From: JACCXJ01 sp052387115
Lineage (GTDB): Bacteria > Pseudomonadota > Gammaproteobacteria > JACCXJ01
Assembly (NCBI GenBank): GCA_052387115.1
Contig: JBQTJM010000198.1
Span: 1-7,750 of the forward strand
DNA: 7,750 nt
Direction of reading: 5' to 3'
Positions 1 to 5,624 of the stretch are shown here, in pieces. Both the position numbers and the translations under genes were made by a program. Positions within the stretch are counted from its first letter, which is position 1, and the number at the start of each line of letters is the position of its first letter. Below the pieces are notes generated by a model. That model ran no database searches. It saw nothing but the letters and a program-made list of their open reading frames with translations, and had not been told where the DNA came from.

Positions 1-612
1 GGCGCGTGTCGAGACGGCGGCCTCGGGGTCCAAGGCATTGCGGAGGGCGGCTTGCGAGAGATCGACTCGCTGGCCTAGAATCTGCTCCGCGGCCGCTGCT
101 AATTCCCCCGGCGTGAGCTGATTCAGATCACCGCCTGCGAGATTCCGACGCACGAGATGGCCGACCAGGCGATGCGCTTGGCGGAAATCGAGTCCGCTTT
201 CGAGCACGAGCACCTCGGCGAGATCGGTCGCGAGCGCGAACCCGCGGTCGAGTCGGCTGCGCCCGCGCTGCTCATTGAAAGTCAGAAAGCTCACGACCTC
301 GCCCATCAACTCCACTGCGCCCCGCGTATCTTCGATCGCCCGCGGAATCATGCCGTAAAGCGGCAGGCGGTTGTCCGGCTGCCCCGAGGGTGTGCGGCCG
401 GCTGCGGCGCTCGCCGCGAGCGTGCCGATCATCGTGCTGGCCGTGCCGCGCACGTGGGTCAACGCGAGGGGTTCTTCTTTTGCGGCATGATCTTGCTGGC
501 GCGCGAGTGCCGGTCGTCGAGCTCGACCAGGGCGAACTCCTCGGTGGCATGATCTGCAGGTCCTCGGCGAGACGGTCGAGATTGATCAGGACCGCGGTCA
601 GTACCGCGGCGC
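1..612 (-). pseudogene. Fumarase/argininosuccinate lyase superfamily protein, 3' fragment with two frame breaks
   Basis: Three consecutive minus-strand frames together read as one lyase. About 610-555 gives an ...AAVLTAVLINLDRLAEDLQI-like helix. About 555-465 gives TEEFALVELDD and then the family signature IMPQKKNP (491-468). From 465 to the left edge an open frame gives ALTHVRGTAS, TPSGQPDNRLPLYG and a C-terminal TDLAEVLVLESGLDFRQAHRLV helix typical of argininosuccinate lyases. Each break fits a single missing base (near 552-555 and near 465, where TCGCG would be TCGGCG in an intact gene). The frame before the second break stops at 461-459. The signature reads RASKIMPQKKNP where argH usually has GSSIMPQKKNP, so it may be an argH-like lyase rather than true ArgH. 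The N-terminal half is missing, because homology stops where an insertion-sequence fragment begins near 612. The C-terminus continues beyond the window. Superfamily assignment is confident, substrate is not. Confidence 0.72.
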
Positions 613-734
613 GCAAGCCGGGTGGTGGCCGCAAGCGTCTGACCGAGACGGACCCGCAGTTGAGCGAGGAGTTGGATCGTCTGGTAGCCCCGTTGACGCG
701 GGGCGATCCTCAGTCGCCGTTGCGCTGGACCTGA
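612..734 (+). mobile_element. ISAzo13-family transposase, short internal fragment
   Basis: The plus frame from about 612 reads KPGGGRKRLTETDP, then an ELDRLVAPLTRGDPQSPLRWT-like stretch, and stops at TGA 732-734. The GGGRK-LTE-DP and TRGDP-SPLRWT motifs are characteristic of the region before the catalytic core of ISAzo13-family (DDE) transposases. Those proteins are normally 400 or more residues, so only about 40 codons remain. No start, catalytic core or terminal inverted repeat is present. It lies directly between a truncated lyase on its left and a helicase-like fragment on its right, in a different frame, so it is a scar of earlier insertion and deletion. It cannot transpose. Family recognition is from memory of the motif, not from a search. 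Confidence 0.65.
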
Positions 735-947
735 GCGCCGACGCGATAGTGGAATGCAAGGCGCGCGAGCTCACCGATGCTCTACGCTCCGATCTCGATG
801 TCGCCGCGCGGCTCCGCGAACTCGACAGGGCCATCAAGCAGGGCTGCTTTACCTGCATGAGCCCGAGGTGCTAATCCTGGACCAGGGCCGCACGGTGTTT
901 CGCTCGGCCATGACGATCCGGCTTCTGCCGGGCTCCGGTCGATTCAG
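727..947 (+). pseudogene. RecQ-family ATP-dependent helicase-like fragment, frameshifted
   Basis: Two frames join into one protein stretch. The first part (about 727-835) reads ALDLSADAIVECKARELTD and then an RLRELDRAIKQ helix. The second (about 837-947) reads GLLYLHEPEVLILDQGRTVF and then RSAMTIRL. The break sits in CAGGGCTGC near 836-840 and fits one missing base; without it the first frame ends at TAA 871-873. The pattern LLYLHE-x-V-x(3)-x-G-x-TVFR-AMTI resembles an accessory segment of large RecQ-family DEAD/DEAH helicases. The helicase ATP-binding motifs are absent, so this is a small internal piece. Its left end is the transposase scar, and its right end runs almost into a REP-like hairpin at 953. 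The gene name is a resemblance only; another large ATPase is possible. Confidence 0.42.
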
Positions 948-952
948 CGAGT

Positions 953-1030
953 GTAGCCCGGATGGAATGAAATGGAATCCGGGGCATGGGACGGGCTCTC
1001 CCAGATTCCGCTGCGGTTCATCCGGGCTAC
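953..1030. repeat. REP-like palindromic element with GTAGCCCGGATG ends
   Basis: The two arms are 27 bases each (953-979 and 1004-1030). Both begin, reading inward, with GTAGCCCGGATG and end with GGAATC. The nine bases between those blocks differ between arms (GAATGAAAT against the complementary-strand AACCGCAGC). The central spacer is about 24 bases. This is the layout of the abundant GTAGCCCGGATG...GGAATCCGGG extragenic palindromes seen in many gammaproteobacteria. It lies just after the helicase fragment and before a gene-poor stretch. It could form a strong RNA or single-strand hairpin; no T tract follows, so a simple terminator is less likely. Confidence 0.75.
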
Positions 1031-1304
1031 GAGTACTACAGAGCCGGCTCGGCACCGACGTAGTGCTGCGCCGCTCGGGGAGGGGCAAGGAGTAGTGCCG
1101 GCTGTCGGTCGGGCGTCGGCGAGGGCGATGAGGTCACTTGGGTGAAGAGCTTGGCACCCGAGCGCGGGACGCCAATTCGCGTATAATGAGCGGGCACCAG
1201 GGTGTTTGCGAACCACCAGCACCCTCTAACCACCGAACGAACGAGGCTCGTTCAATGGACAGCGCGCAATCATATCCTACCTACTGCTTCGGCGTTTCCC
1301 AATC
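1031..1304. other. Non-coding stretch with leader hairpins
   Basis: No convincing gene is seen on either strand; the short open frames here lack recognisable motifs. The second half holds a candidate promoter and two small inverted repeats in what would be the leader of the next ORF. These are AGGGTG/CACCCT (1199-1204 with 1220-1225) and GAACGAG-G-CTCGTTC (1239-1253). They may fold in the transcript, but neither is followed by a T-rich run. I see no riboswitch signature. Confidence 0.5.
1182..1187 (+). promoter_or_regulatory. Candidate -10 box (TATAAT)
   Basis: A perfect TATAAT sits in GC-rich surroundings about 118 bases before the next ORF. No good -35 is found at 16-18 bases; the closest TTG-type hexamer, TTGGCA at 1151-1156, is 25 bases away. 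It is supported by one box only. A transcript from here would carry the hairpins at 1199-1253. Confidence 0.3.
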
Positions 1305-1520
1305 GTGAGCGCCGACCACGTACTCGAACAATTGCGCCTGATCCGCGCCGAAAACGACAAGCGCGACCGGGAGTTTTCCTTGATGCGGGCCGAGTTCACC
1401 GTGTTCCGGACACAACTCGAGATGATCGTGCGCCTACTCGGCACGCATACCGACATCCTGCAGGAGATCAACGATCGCTTGCTGGCATTGCAGCGCGAGC
1501 GAGGAGGAATTGATGGCTAA
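1305..1520 (+). CDS. Small coiled-coil hypothetical protein (71 aa)
   Basis: A GTG start at 1305 gives a 71-residue charged, amphipathic protein. It reads VLEQLRLIRAENDKRDREF, then FTVFRTQLEMIVRLLGTHTD, then ILQEINDRLLALQRERGG. Leucine/isoleucine spacing and repeated Q/E/R/K suggest one continuous helix or coiled coil. There is no signal peptide, membrane segment or Cys. No clear ribosome-binding site precedes the GTG, so the start is uncertain. Its last codons contain a strong AGGAGG that serves a start overlapping its stop by 8 bases. The ORF is intact although its neighbours are broken. I do not recognise a named family; it could be a small structural or antitoxin-like partner, but nothing in the sequence proves that. 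Confidence 0.5.
   Translation: MSADHVLEQLRLIRAENDKRDREFSLMRAEFTVFRTQLEMIVRLLGTHTDILQEINDRLLALQRERGGIDG
1502..1507 (+). promoter_or_regulatory. Strong ribosome-binding site for an overlapping downstream start
   Basis: AGGAGG lies five bases before ATG 1513, which overlaps the stop of the preceding ORF (TAA 1518-1520). The ATG opens MAKSNGHHPQPTRLW and continues in a frame that is not that of the mtnD remnant. The site marks an original translationally coupled second gene whose identity is lost. Confidence 0.55.
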
Positions 1521-1609
1521 GAGTAACGGGCATCATCCGCAGCCTACGAGGCTGTGGTGCACCCCACGGTCCGAGGTAGAACTGGGCAGCATACCGGCGC
1601 ACCCCGATA
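1513..1609 (+). pseudogene. 5' end of an unidentified coupled gene, joined to the mtnD remnant
   Basis: From ATG 1513 the frame gives MAKSNGHHPQPTRLW. A neighbouring frame gives AYEAVVHPTVRGRTGQHTG, which looks more protein-like and would follow if a base were lost or gained near 1540. Neither resembles the N-terminus of acireductone dioxygenase. The mtnD frame has a stop (TAG 1574-1576) and carries no family-like sequence until about 1616. This is therefore either a fused remnant of another gene or a heavily damaged mtnD start. No function can be assigned. Confidence 0.3.
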
Positions 1610-1615
1610 GCCCCC

Positions 1616-1992
1616 GCCTATCGCGCCGACATCGATCGCCTGGTCGCCGAGAACGGCTTCAAGACCGTGGACGTGGTCAGCATCGCCCCCGACAGCCCCC
1701 GAGCGCGAGGCGATGCGCCAGAAGTTCCTCGACGAGCACTTCCACAAGGAGGACGAGGTCCGCTTCTTGGTCGCCGGCTCCGGTCTGTTCTCCCTGCACG
1801 TCAATGGCAAGGTCTACGAGATCCGCTGCGAGCAGGGCGATCTGATCGGTGTGCCGGACGGCACCCGGCACTGGTTCGACATGGGCCCGGCGCCGAGGCT
1901 TCTTCACCGAGCCGGACGGCTGGGTCGGGCACTTCACCGCGACCGACATCGCCAAGCGCTTCCCCCGCTACCAGCGCGGCCAGGCCGGCTGA
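1616..1992 (+). pseudogene. mtnD: Acireductone dioxygenase, N-terminally truncated and frameshifted
   Basis: This enzyme oxidises the acireductone intermediate of methionine salvage in the cytoplasm. The parts read AYRADIDRLVAENGFKTVDV (from 1616), then MRQKFLDEHFHKEDEVRF (from 1713) with the HxHxxxE metal site, then GVPDGTRHWFDMGP with the fourth ligand His, then FFTEPDGWVGHFTATDIAKR to TGA 1990-1992. All four expected metal ligands survive. Three defects are visible. About 50 N-terminal residues are missing. One extra C lies in the five-C run 1696-1700. About 14 bases are missing after 1895, where the family has roughly SFTAIR before FFT. The next gene follows by 15 bases, as is usual for mtnD-mtnC. 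The family call is secure; function as written is unlikely. Confidence 0.85.
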
Positions 1993-2007
1993 GTCGCGAG
2001 ACGTCGC

Positions 2008-2699
2008 GTGGCCCGGGCCATCCTGACCGACATCGAGGGCACGACCAGCTCGATCGCGTTCGTCAGGGAGGTGCTGTTCCCGTACGCGCGCCGGGCGCTG
2101 CCCGGCTTCGTCGCTGCGCACCGAGCCGAGCCGGAGGTGCGCCGCTGGCTGGGCGCCGTGGCCGAGGAAACCGGCGCCGCCGGCGACGACGCGGTGATCG
2201 CCACCCTGCAGGGCTGGATCGACCAGGACCGCAAGCACACCGCGCTCAAGGCGCTGCAGGGGATGATCTGGCGCGACGGTTACCAACAGGGGGCGTACAC
2301 CGCCCACGTCTATGACGACGCGGCCGTCAAGCTGCGCGCCTGGCAGGCGGCTGGCCACCCGCTGCACGTCTACTCGTCCGGCTCGGTGGCGGCGCAACGG
2401 CTATTCTTTGGCCACAGCACCGCCGGCGATCTGAGCCCACTGTTCTCCGGCTGGTTCGACACCGAGATCGGGGCCAAGCGCGAGGCCGCCAGCTACCGGC
2501 GGATCGCCGGCGCCATCGGCCGTGCTCCGGCCGACCTCCTGTCCTCTCCGACGTGGTCGAGGAGCTCGACGCCGCCGGCGAAGCCGGCCTGGCCACCGTG
2601 CTCGTCGATCGCCGTGCCGACTACCGGGAGCCGCGCACCGGCGCCGCCACCCACGCCCACCCCCGCGCCGAGTCGTTCACCGAGATCGACCCCGGCTGA
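2008..2699 (+). pseudogene. mtnC: Enolase-phosphatase E1 with a single frameshift
   Basis: This HAD-superfamily phosphatase enolises and dephosphorylates the diketo intermediate that precedes the acireductone used by MtnD. A GTG start gives MARAILTDIEGTTSSIAFVR, carrying HAD motif I (DIEGT). It continues through GMIWRDGYQQG, motif II in HVYSSGSVAAQRLFFG, and the motif III Lys in GAKREAASYRR. Near 2541-2543 one T appears to be missing: an intact gene would read LLFLSDVVEELDAA, but the written frame turns to LLSSPTW. In frame 3 the protein continues with SDVVEELDAAGEAGLATVLV (motif IV) and ends ESFTEIDPG at TGA 2697-2699. Rejoined length is about 230 residues, as usual for MtnC. Everything else is conserved, so this single base could be a sequencing error. 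If real, the product lacks motif IV. Confidence 0.88.
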
Positions 2700-2714
2700 C
2701 TCGCGGCAGGCGCG

Positions 2715-3107
2715 TCAGCGGACGTCCAGGCTGAGCGGTCGGCGCGCTGATCGAGGCGCCACAGCCCGGCGGCGGGCGGCGGCGAAGGCGTCGTGCATCT
2801 CCCGGCGGTCGGGCGTCCGGTGGATGGCCGCGTGCGGCTTGCTGCAACTCGCGATCCGGAACAAGCTGGTCGGGCTCGTCGTCTCCGCCGTTGGCTCCGA
2901 CCAGCTGTACGCGCGCGCGAAGATCAGCCGGCCATTACGGGCGACGGCGATCGCGCCGCCTGGGACATCATTCTGCTGCATGTACTCCTGCACCGCCTGA
3001 TCGAGGGTCTTGAGCGCGGACACCTCGGTTCCTGTCATCCGCCAGGTGTGTTCCTCAGGACTGGATTGCCTGGTCGGGGGGACCCTGTTCAAAACTGCTA
3101 CGTTCAT
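2715..3107 (-). pseudogene. Serine hydrolase (beta-lactamase family), truncated after the SxxK motif
   Basis: The ATG at 3107 is preceded by AGAGAGG at about eight bases. The protein reads ALKTLDQAVQEYMQQNDVPG, then GAIAVARNGRLIFARAYS, then LFRIASCSKPHAA. This is the N-terminal part of class C beta-lactamase-like serine hydrolases, with the nucleophile motif S-C-S-K. Family members are usually 350 or more residues and carry a YxN-type motif and a terminal HTG/KTG; here the homology stops right after SxxK. About 40 Arg/Ala-rich residues follow (HRTPDRREMHDAFAAARRR...) and then TGA. That tail does not look like this family, so a deletion has probably fused the gene to foreign sequence. It converges on mtnC with 15 bases between stops. 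It is unlikely to be enzymatically active. Confidence 0.72.
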
Positions 3108-3444
3108 TTTGCATACCTCTCTTAAGAAAACCGAGGACCTTCGACCGCCCTGCGATGGTCAACGCGACAAGCTGACCGCCTTTTGGCCGGCTTACAGGGG
3201 TTACGGCGGGCTACGTAACCGTAACGAAATGGCAAGATTGGCGCGCCTGCGCCATTCCCAAAAATCCCAAATAAATCTCCTCCGCGCCAGCAACAACTTA
3301 GAATTAGAACCAATAGAGCGCGCGAGCCGAGCATAGCTCCGGGTCGACCACCGTTCATCCGGCGTCGGGACCAGCGTATGGCGACGTTTGTGCCGGCCGC
3401 CGAAACCGAGACTCCAAGCGCCTGTTACAAAAAGGTTTTGCAGC
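3108..3444. other. Gene-poor intergenic stretch
   Basis: No convincing gene is present on either strand. Base composition is less GC-rich than the flanks, especially 3255-3320. The stretch contains the leader of the minus-strand serine hydrolase, an inverted repeat at 3199-3220 and a small CAAAA/TTTTG hairpin at 3428-3440. No promoter can be assigned with confidence. Confidence 0.45.
3199..3220. repeat. Short inverted repeat GGTTACG/CGTAACC
   Basis: Seven-base perfect arms are separated by eight bases, followed at once by a second GTAAC copy (CGTAACCGTAAC), so the right half-site is duplicated. It lies about 90 bases upstream of the serine hydrolase start, where an operator could sit. Function is not known. 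Confidence 0.35.
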
Positions 3445-3494
3445 GATGCGTAGCGTCAGGGAGGGTGCGGATCAGGGGATCCTCCGCGGTTCGC

Positions 3495-3532
3495 GCTCTC
3501 AACATGTTGAGAGCGTCCTGACATGTCGGGAG
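3495..3532. promoter_or_regulatory. Tandem ACATGT-centred palindromes
   Basis: The first is a perfect 22-base palindrome (3495-3516) built around CAACATGTTG. The second (3517-3532) is built around TGACATGTCG and has one mismatched pair. Their centres are 19 bases apart, nearly two helical turns, so both would face the same side of DNA. They sit immediately beyond the stop of the Fis-type activator fragment, next to a GAGCGCTC palindrome at 3531-3538. Possible roles are tandem binding sites for a dimeric regulator or a terminator stem; no T run follows on either strand. Confidence 0.5.
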
Positions 3533-3536
3533 CGCT

Positions 3537-3664
3537 CAGGCCCGGCGGGTGATCCCGAGCTTCTTCATGCGGAAGTCGAGGGTGGAGGGCCTGAGCCCGA
3601 GCAGCTCGGCGGCCCCCTTGCCGCTCACCTGCCAGCCGCAAGCCTCCAGTGCACGCGACCGTTC
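3537..3664 (-). pseudogene. C-terminal Fis-type HTH of an NtrC-family (sigma-54) activator, fragment
   Basis: The minus frame reads ALEACGWQVSGKGAAELLG, then LRPSTLDFRMKKLGITRRA, and stops at TGA 3539-3537. The G-x-V-SG-x-G-AAELLGL-P-TL-x-RMKKLGI pattern is the C-terminal DNA-binding helix-turn-helix of sigma-54-dependent activators of the FhlA/NtrC type. Upstream the frame meets a stop (3664-3662) and no trace of the AAA+ domain is found between 3665 and 3890 in any frame. Only about 40 of the usual 450 or more residues remain. The gene was cut by deletion, leaving its tail. The family call is good, the regulated target unknown. Confidence 0.7.
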
Positions 3665-3894
3665 TCAACGGAACGCCCCCCGGGCCGTCGCGACCCGCAC
3701 GCCATCACCCTGTCCGAGCCAAGCCGGCCATCGAGCCACCGGTCCCGGGACGGCTGGCGGCCGTCTGAGGCCAAGTGCGCGAAGCGGCAGCGACCGCGTC
3801 ACGCTACGCTGGCCAGCCCTTCGGCAGGAAGGTAAACTGACCATCTCAGCCATTGAAGCCTAGTCAAAGATATTTGAAATTGTTATGCTCTTTT
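3665..3894. other. Stretch with no recognised gene
   Basis: The open frames here have no motif I recognise, and the last 40 bases turn AT-rich. It separates the activator tail from the large inverted repeat and may hold further decayed sequence. Confidence 0.4.
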
Positions 3895-4004
3895 CCATCC
3901 CTTCCCCCTGGAAGGGGGAAGGATAGGATGGGGGTTGAGTCTCTCAGAACTATGCGACGCTCAACCCCCATCCTCGCCCTCCCCCTGCTAGGGGGAGGGA
4001 ATAA
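3895..4004. repeat. Nested inverted repeat, 45-base arms, each arm with its own hairpin
   Basis: The left arm (3895-3939) and right arm (3960-4004) are imperfect reverse complements, joined by a 20-base loop. The inner 15 bases pair perfectly (AGGATGGGGGTTGAG with CTCAACCCCCATCCT). The outer part of each arm is itself a hairpin: CCTTCCCCCT-GG-AAGGGGGAAGG on the left, and CCCTCCCCCT-GCT-AGGGGGAGGG on the right. The result could form a long stem or a three-way cruciform. It lies about 85 bases before the DUF1326 gene. It resembles dispersed bacterial palindromes or a small non-autonomous element. No transposase gene is inside. Confidence 0.78.
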
Positions 4005-4087
4005 GCTGGTGCTGGCAGCTTATTGAATTTGTACATGAAATAGAATTGTTTGAGTTGTTGTGTTCAACATTTGCAACGTAAGAATCT
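4005..4087 (+). promoter_or_regulatory. AT-rich leader of the DUF1326-DUF2182 unit
   Basis: This 83-base stretch is strikingly AT-rich between GC-rich neighbours and must hold the promoter if the pair is transcribed on its own. TGTTG-TGTT-CAACA (4056-4069) is a small inverted repeat that could be an operator. I cannot choose a -35/-10 pair: candidate boxes have wrong spacing. No clear Shine-Dalgarno sequence precedes ATG 4088. Confidence 0.35.
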
Positions 4088-4732
4088 ATGGGGGTTGTCA
4101 TGACGCCTTGGGAAATTAAGGGACGCGAGCTCGTTAACTGCACCTGCGAATACGGCTGCAACTGTCAATTCAACGCGCTGCCGGACAAGGGTCATTGCCA
4201 TGCCGTCGCCGGCATCCAGATCGATCAAGGCCATCACGGCGAGACCACGCTCGACGGCCTGCGGATCGCCGCGATCTTCAAATGGCCAGGCCCGATCCAC
4301 GAGGGCAATGGCAAAGCCATCGCCTTCGTCGACGAGAACGCCGACCAGAAGCAGCGGGACGCGCTGTTGAAGATCATGACGGGCCAGGACACCGCCCCGT
4401 TCGCGACCATGTTCGCGGTCTACGCCGCGACCGTGACCAAAATGCACGATCCGGTCTTCACCAAGATCGATCTCGAGCTTGACATCGACGGCCGCAGAGG
4501 CCGTATCTTCGTCAAGGACTATATCGACACAATCGGCGAGCCGATCCGCAACAAGACGACGGGTGCGGACTCGCGCGCGCAGATCGTGTTGCCGGAGGGC
4601 TTCGAATACGCGGTGGCCGAGATCGGCAGCGCGTCGAGCAAGACCGAGGGTCCGGTCGAGGTCGAAATGAAGGACACCTACGGCCAATTCGCGCGGCTGC
4701 ACCTCAACAACAACGGCGTCGTGCGGGTCTGA
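4088..4732 (+). CDS. DUF1326 domain protein with N-terminal Cys cluster
   Basis: The 214-residue product begins MGVVMTPWEIKGRELVNCTC and shows the DUF1326 hallmark Cys cluster C18-T-C20-x3-C24-N-C26, then G-H-C37-H. The remainder (MTGQDTAPFATMFAVYAATV; FTKIDLELDIDGRRGRIFV; LPEGFEYAVAEIGSASSK) matches the family along its length, about 200 residues. There is no signal peptide or membrane segment, so it is probably cytoplasmic. Two starts are possible, ATG 4088 and ATG 4100; many relatives begin near MTPW, which favours 4100, and neither has a strong ribosome site. It is followed after 25 bases by a DUF2182 membrane protein, its common partner, so the two likely form an operon. The clustered Cys and His suggest metal or redox chemistry. 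No reaction has been established that I know of. Confidence 0.88.
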   Translation: MGVVMTPWEIKGRELVNCTCEYGCNCQFNALPDKGHCHAVAGIQIDQGHHGETTLDGLRIAAIFKWPGPIHEGNGKAIAFVDENADQKQRDALLKIMTGQDTAPFATMFAVYAATVTKMHDPVFTKIDLELDIDGRRGRIFVKDYIDTIGEPIRNKTTGADSRAQIVLPEGFEYAVAEIGSASSKTEGPVEVEMKDTYGQFARLHLNNNGVVRV

Positions 4733-4757
4733 CACTGCGAGCCTGACACCCCTGGGC

Positions 4758-5624
4758 ATGTCCGAAGCATCCGCGCTCGAACGCCTGCTCAAACGCGAGC
4801 GCACGATCGCGCTGGCGGGTCTGGCTGCCTTGTGCGCGCTGGCTTGGCTCTACCTCTTGACGGGCGCAGGGCTCGGCATGAGCGCGTGGGAGATGACCAC
4901 GCTCTCGCTGTTCCCGCACCTGGAAGCCGCCGACATGATTCCGGACATACCTGGTATGGGCACGGGCGACATGGACGTGGGCGGCGCGCCGATGACGCCC
5001 GCGCCTTGGGCGTTCGCCACATGGGCGCTGATGATCGCGATGTGGTGGATCATGATGATCGCCATGATGGCGCCGAGCGCAGCCCCGACGATCCTGCTCT
5101 ACGCGTGCGTGAATCGCCACGCCGTCGCGCAGGGTCGGGACAAGCTCGCGCCCACGGGCGCTTTCGCCGCAGGCTATCTGCTGGTCTGGCTGGGCTTCTC
5201 GGTCGCCGCCGCCGCGGTGCATTGGGGGCTCGAACGCGCCGGGCTCGTCTCGGCCATGCTGATGGGATCGCAGAGCCGCTGGCTGTCGAGCGCCGTCCTG
5301 ATCGCCGCTGGCCTCTACCAGCTCTCGCCGTTGAAGCACGCGTGCCTGTCTCATTGCCGCGCCCCGGCGTCGTTCCTTGCGCGCCACTGGCGTCCGCACG
5401 TTTCAGGCGCGCTCCGGCTCGGCGCGCTGCACGGGGGCTTTTGCGTGGGCTGCTGCTGGATGCTGATGGCGCTCTTGTTTGTCGGCGGGGTGATGAACCT
5501 CGGCTGGATCGCTGCGCTCGTCGTGCTGGTGCTGGTCGAGAAGGTGCTGCCGGCGGGCCGATGGGTCGGCCGAGCCGCGGGCATCGCACTGATCTCTTGG
5601 GGGATCGCCACGCTCCTGGTCTGA
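4758..5624 (+). CDS. DUF2182 polytopic membrane protein, predicted metal-binding
   Basis: The 288-residue product has about seven hydrophobic segments, roughly at 17-36, 85-105, 133-155, 175-190, 226-248, 249-264 and 270-288. Between the first two is a Met-rich loop, MIPDIPGMGTGDMDVGGAPM (60-79). Family motifs follow: MMIAMMAPS (99-107), LKHACLSHCRAP with C196/H199/C200, and HGGFCVGCCWMLM with H225/C229/C232/C233, then FVGGVMNL and an EK pair. These motifs define DUF2182, annotated as predicted metal-binding integral membrane proteins. Met, Cys and His in and next to membrane segments would suit soft metal ions such as copper, but this is inference. It is intact and of normal length. The neighbour upstream is DUF1326; no transporter or regulator gene is next to the pair here. 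Confidence 0.88.
   Translation: MSEASALERLLKRERTIALAGLAALCALAWLYLLTGAGLGMSAWEMTTLSLFPHLEAADMIPDIPGMGTGDMDVGGAPMTPAPWAFATWALMIAMWWIMMIAMMAPSAAPTILLYACVNRHAVAQGRDKLAPTGAFAAGYLLVWLGFSVAAAAVHWGLERAGLVSAMLMGSQSRWLSSAVLIAAGLYQLSPLKHACLSHCRAPASFLARHWRPHVSGALRLGALHGGFCVGCCWMLMALLFVGGVMNLGWIAALVVLVLVEKVLPAGRWVGRAAGIALISWGIATLLV

Noticed and set aside
157..552. 131-codon plus-strand open frame
   Set aside because: It is antisense to the lyase fragment, whose minus-strand frames carry clear family motifs; the plus reading has none.
1151..1166. Sigma-54 promoter (TTGGCAC...GC)
   Set aside because: The GG and GC elements are not at the required spacing, and the expected TTGC-like -12 box is absent.
3199..3220. 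Second attC or attachment core
   Set aside because: The arms GGTTACG/CGTAACC do not fit RYYYAAC and GTTRRRY, and there is no cassette-like ORF arrangement.
3122..3358. 78-codon minus-strand open frame
   Set aside because: No recognisable domain, no ribosome site, and composition unlike a gene.
4064..4804. 246-codon minus-strand open frame
   Set aside because: Antisense shadow of the DUF1326 gene in GC-rich DNA; no motif and Arg/Asp/Val-biased composition.
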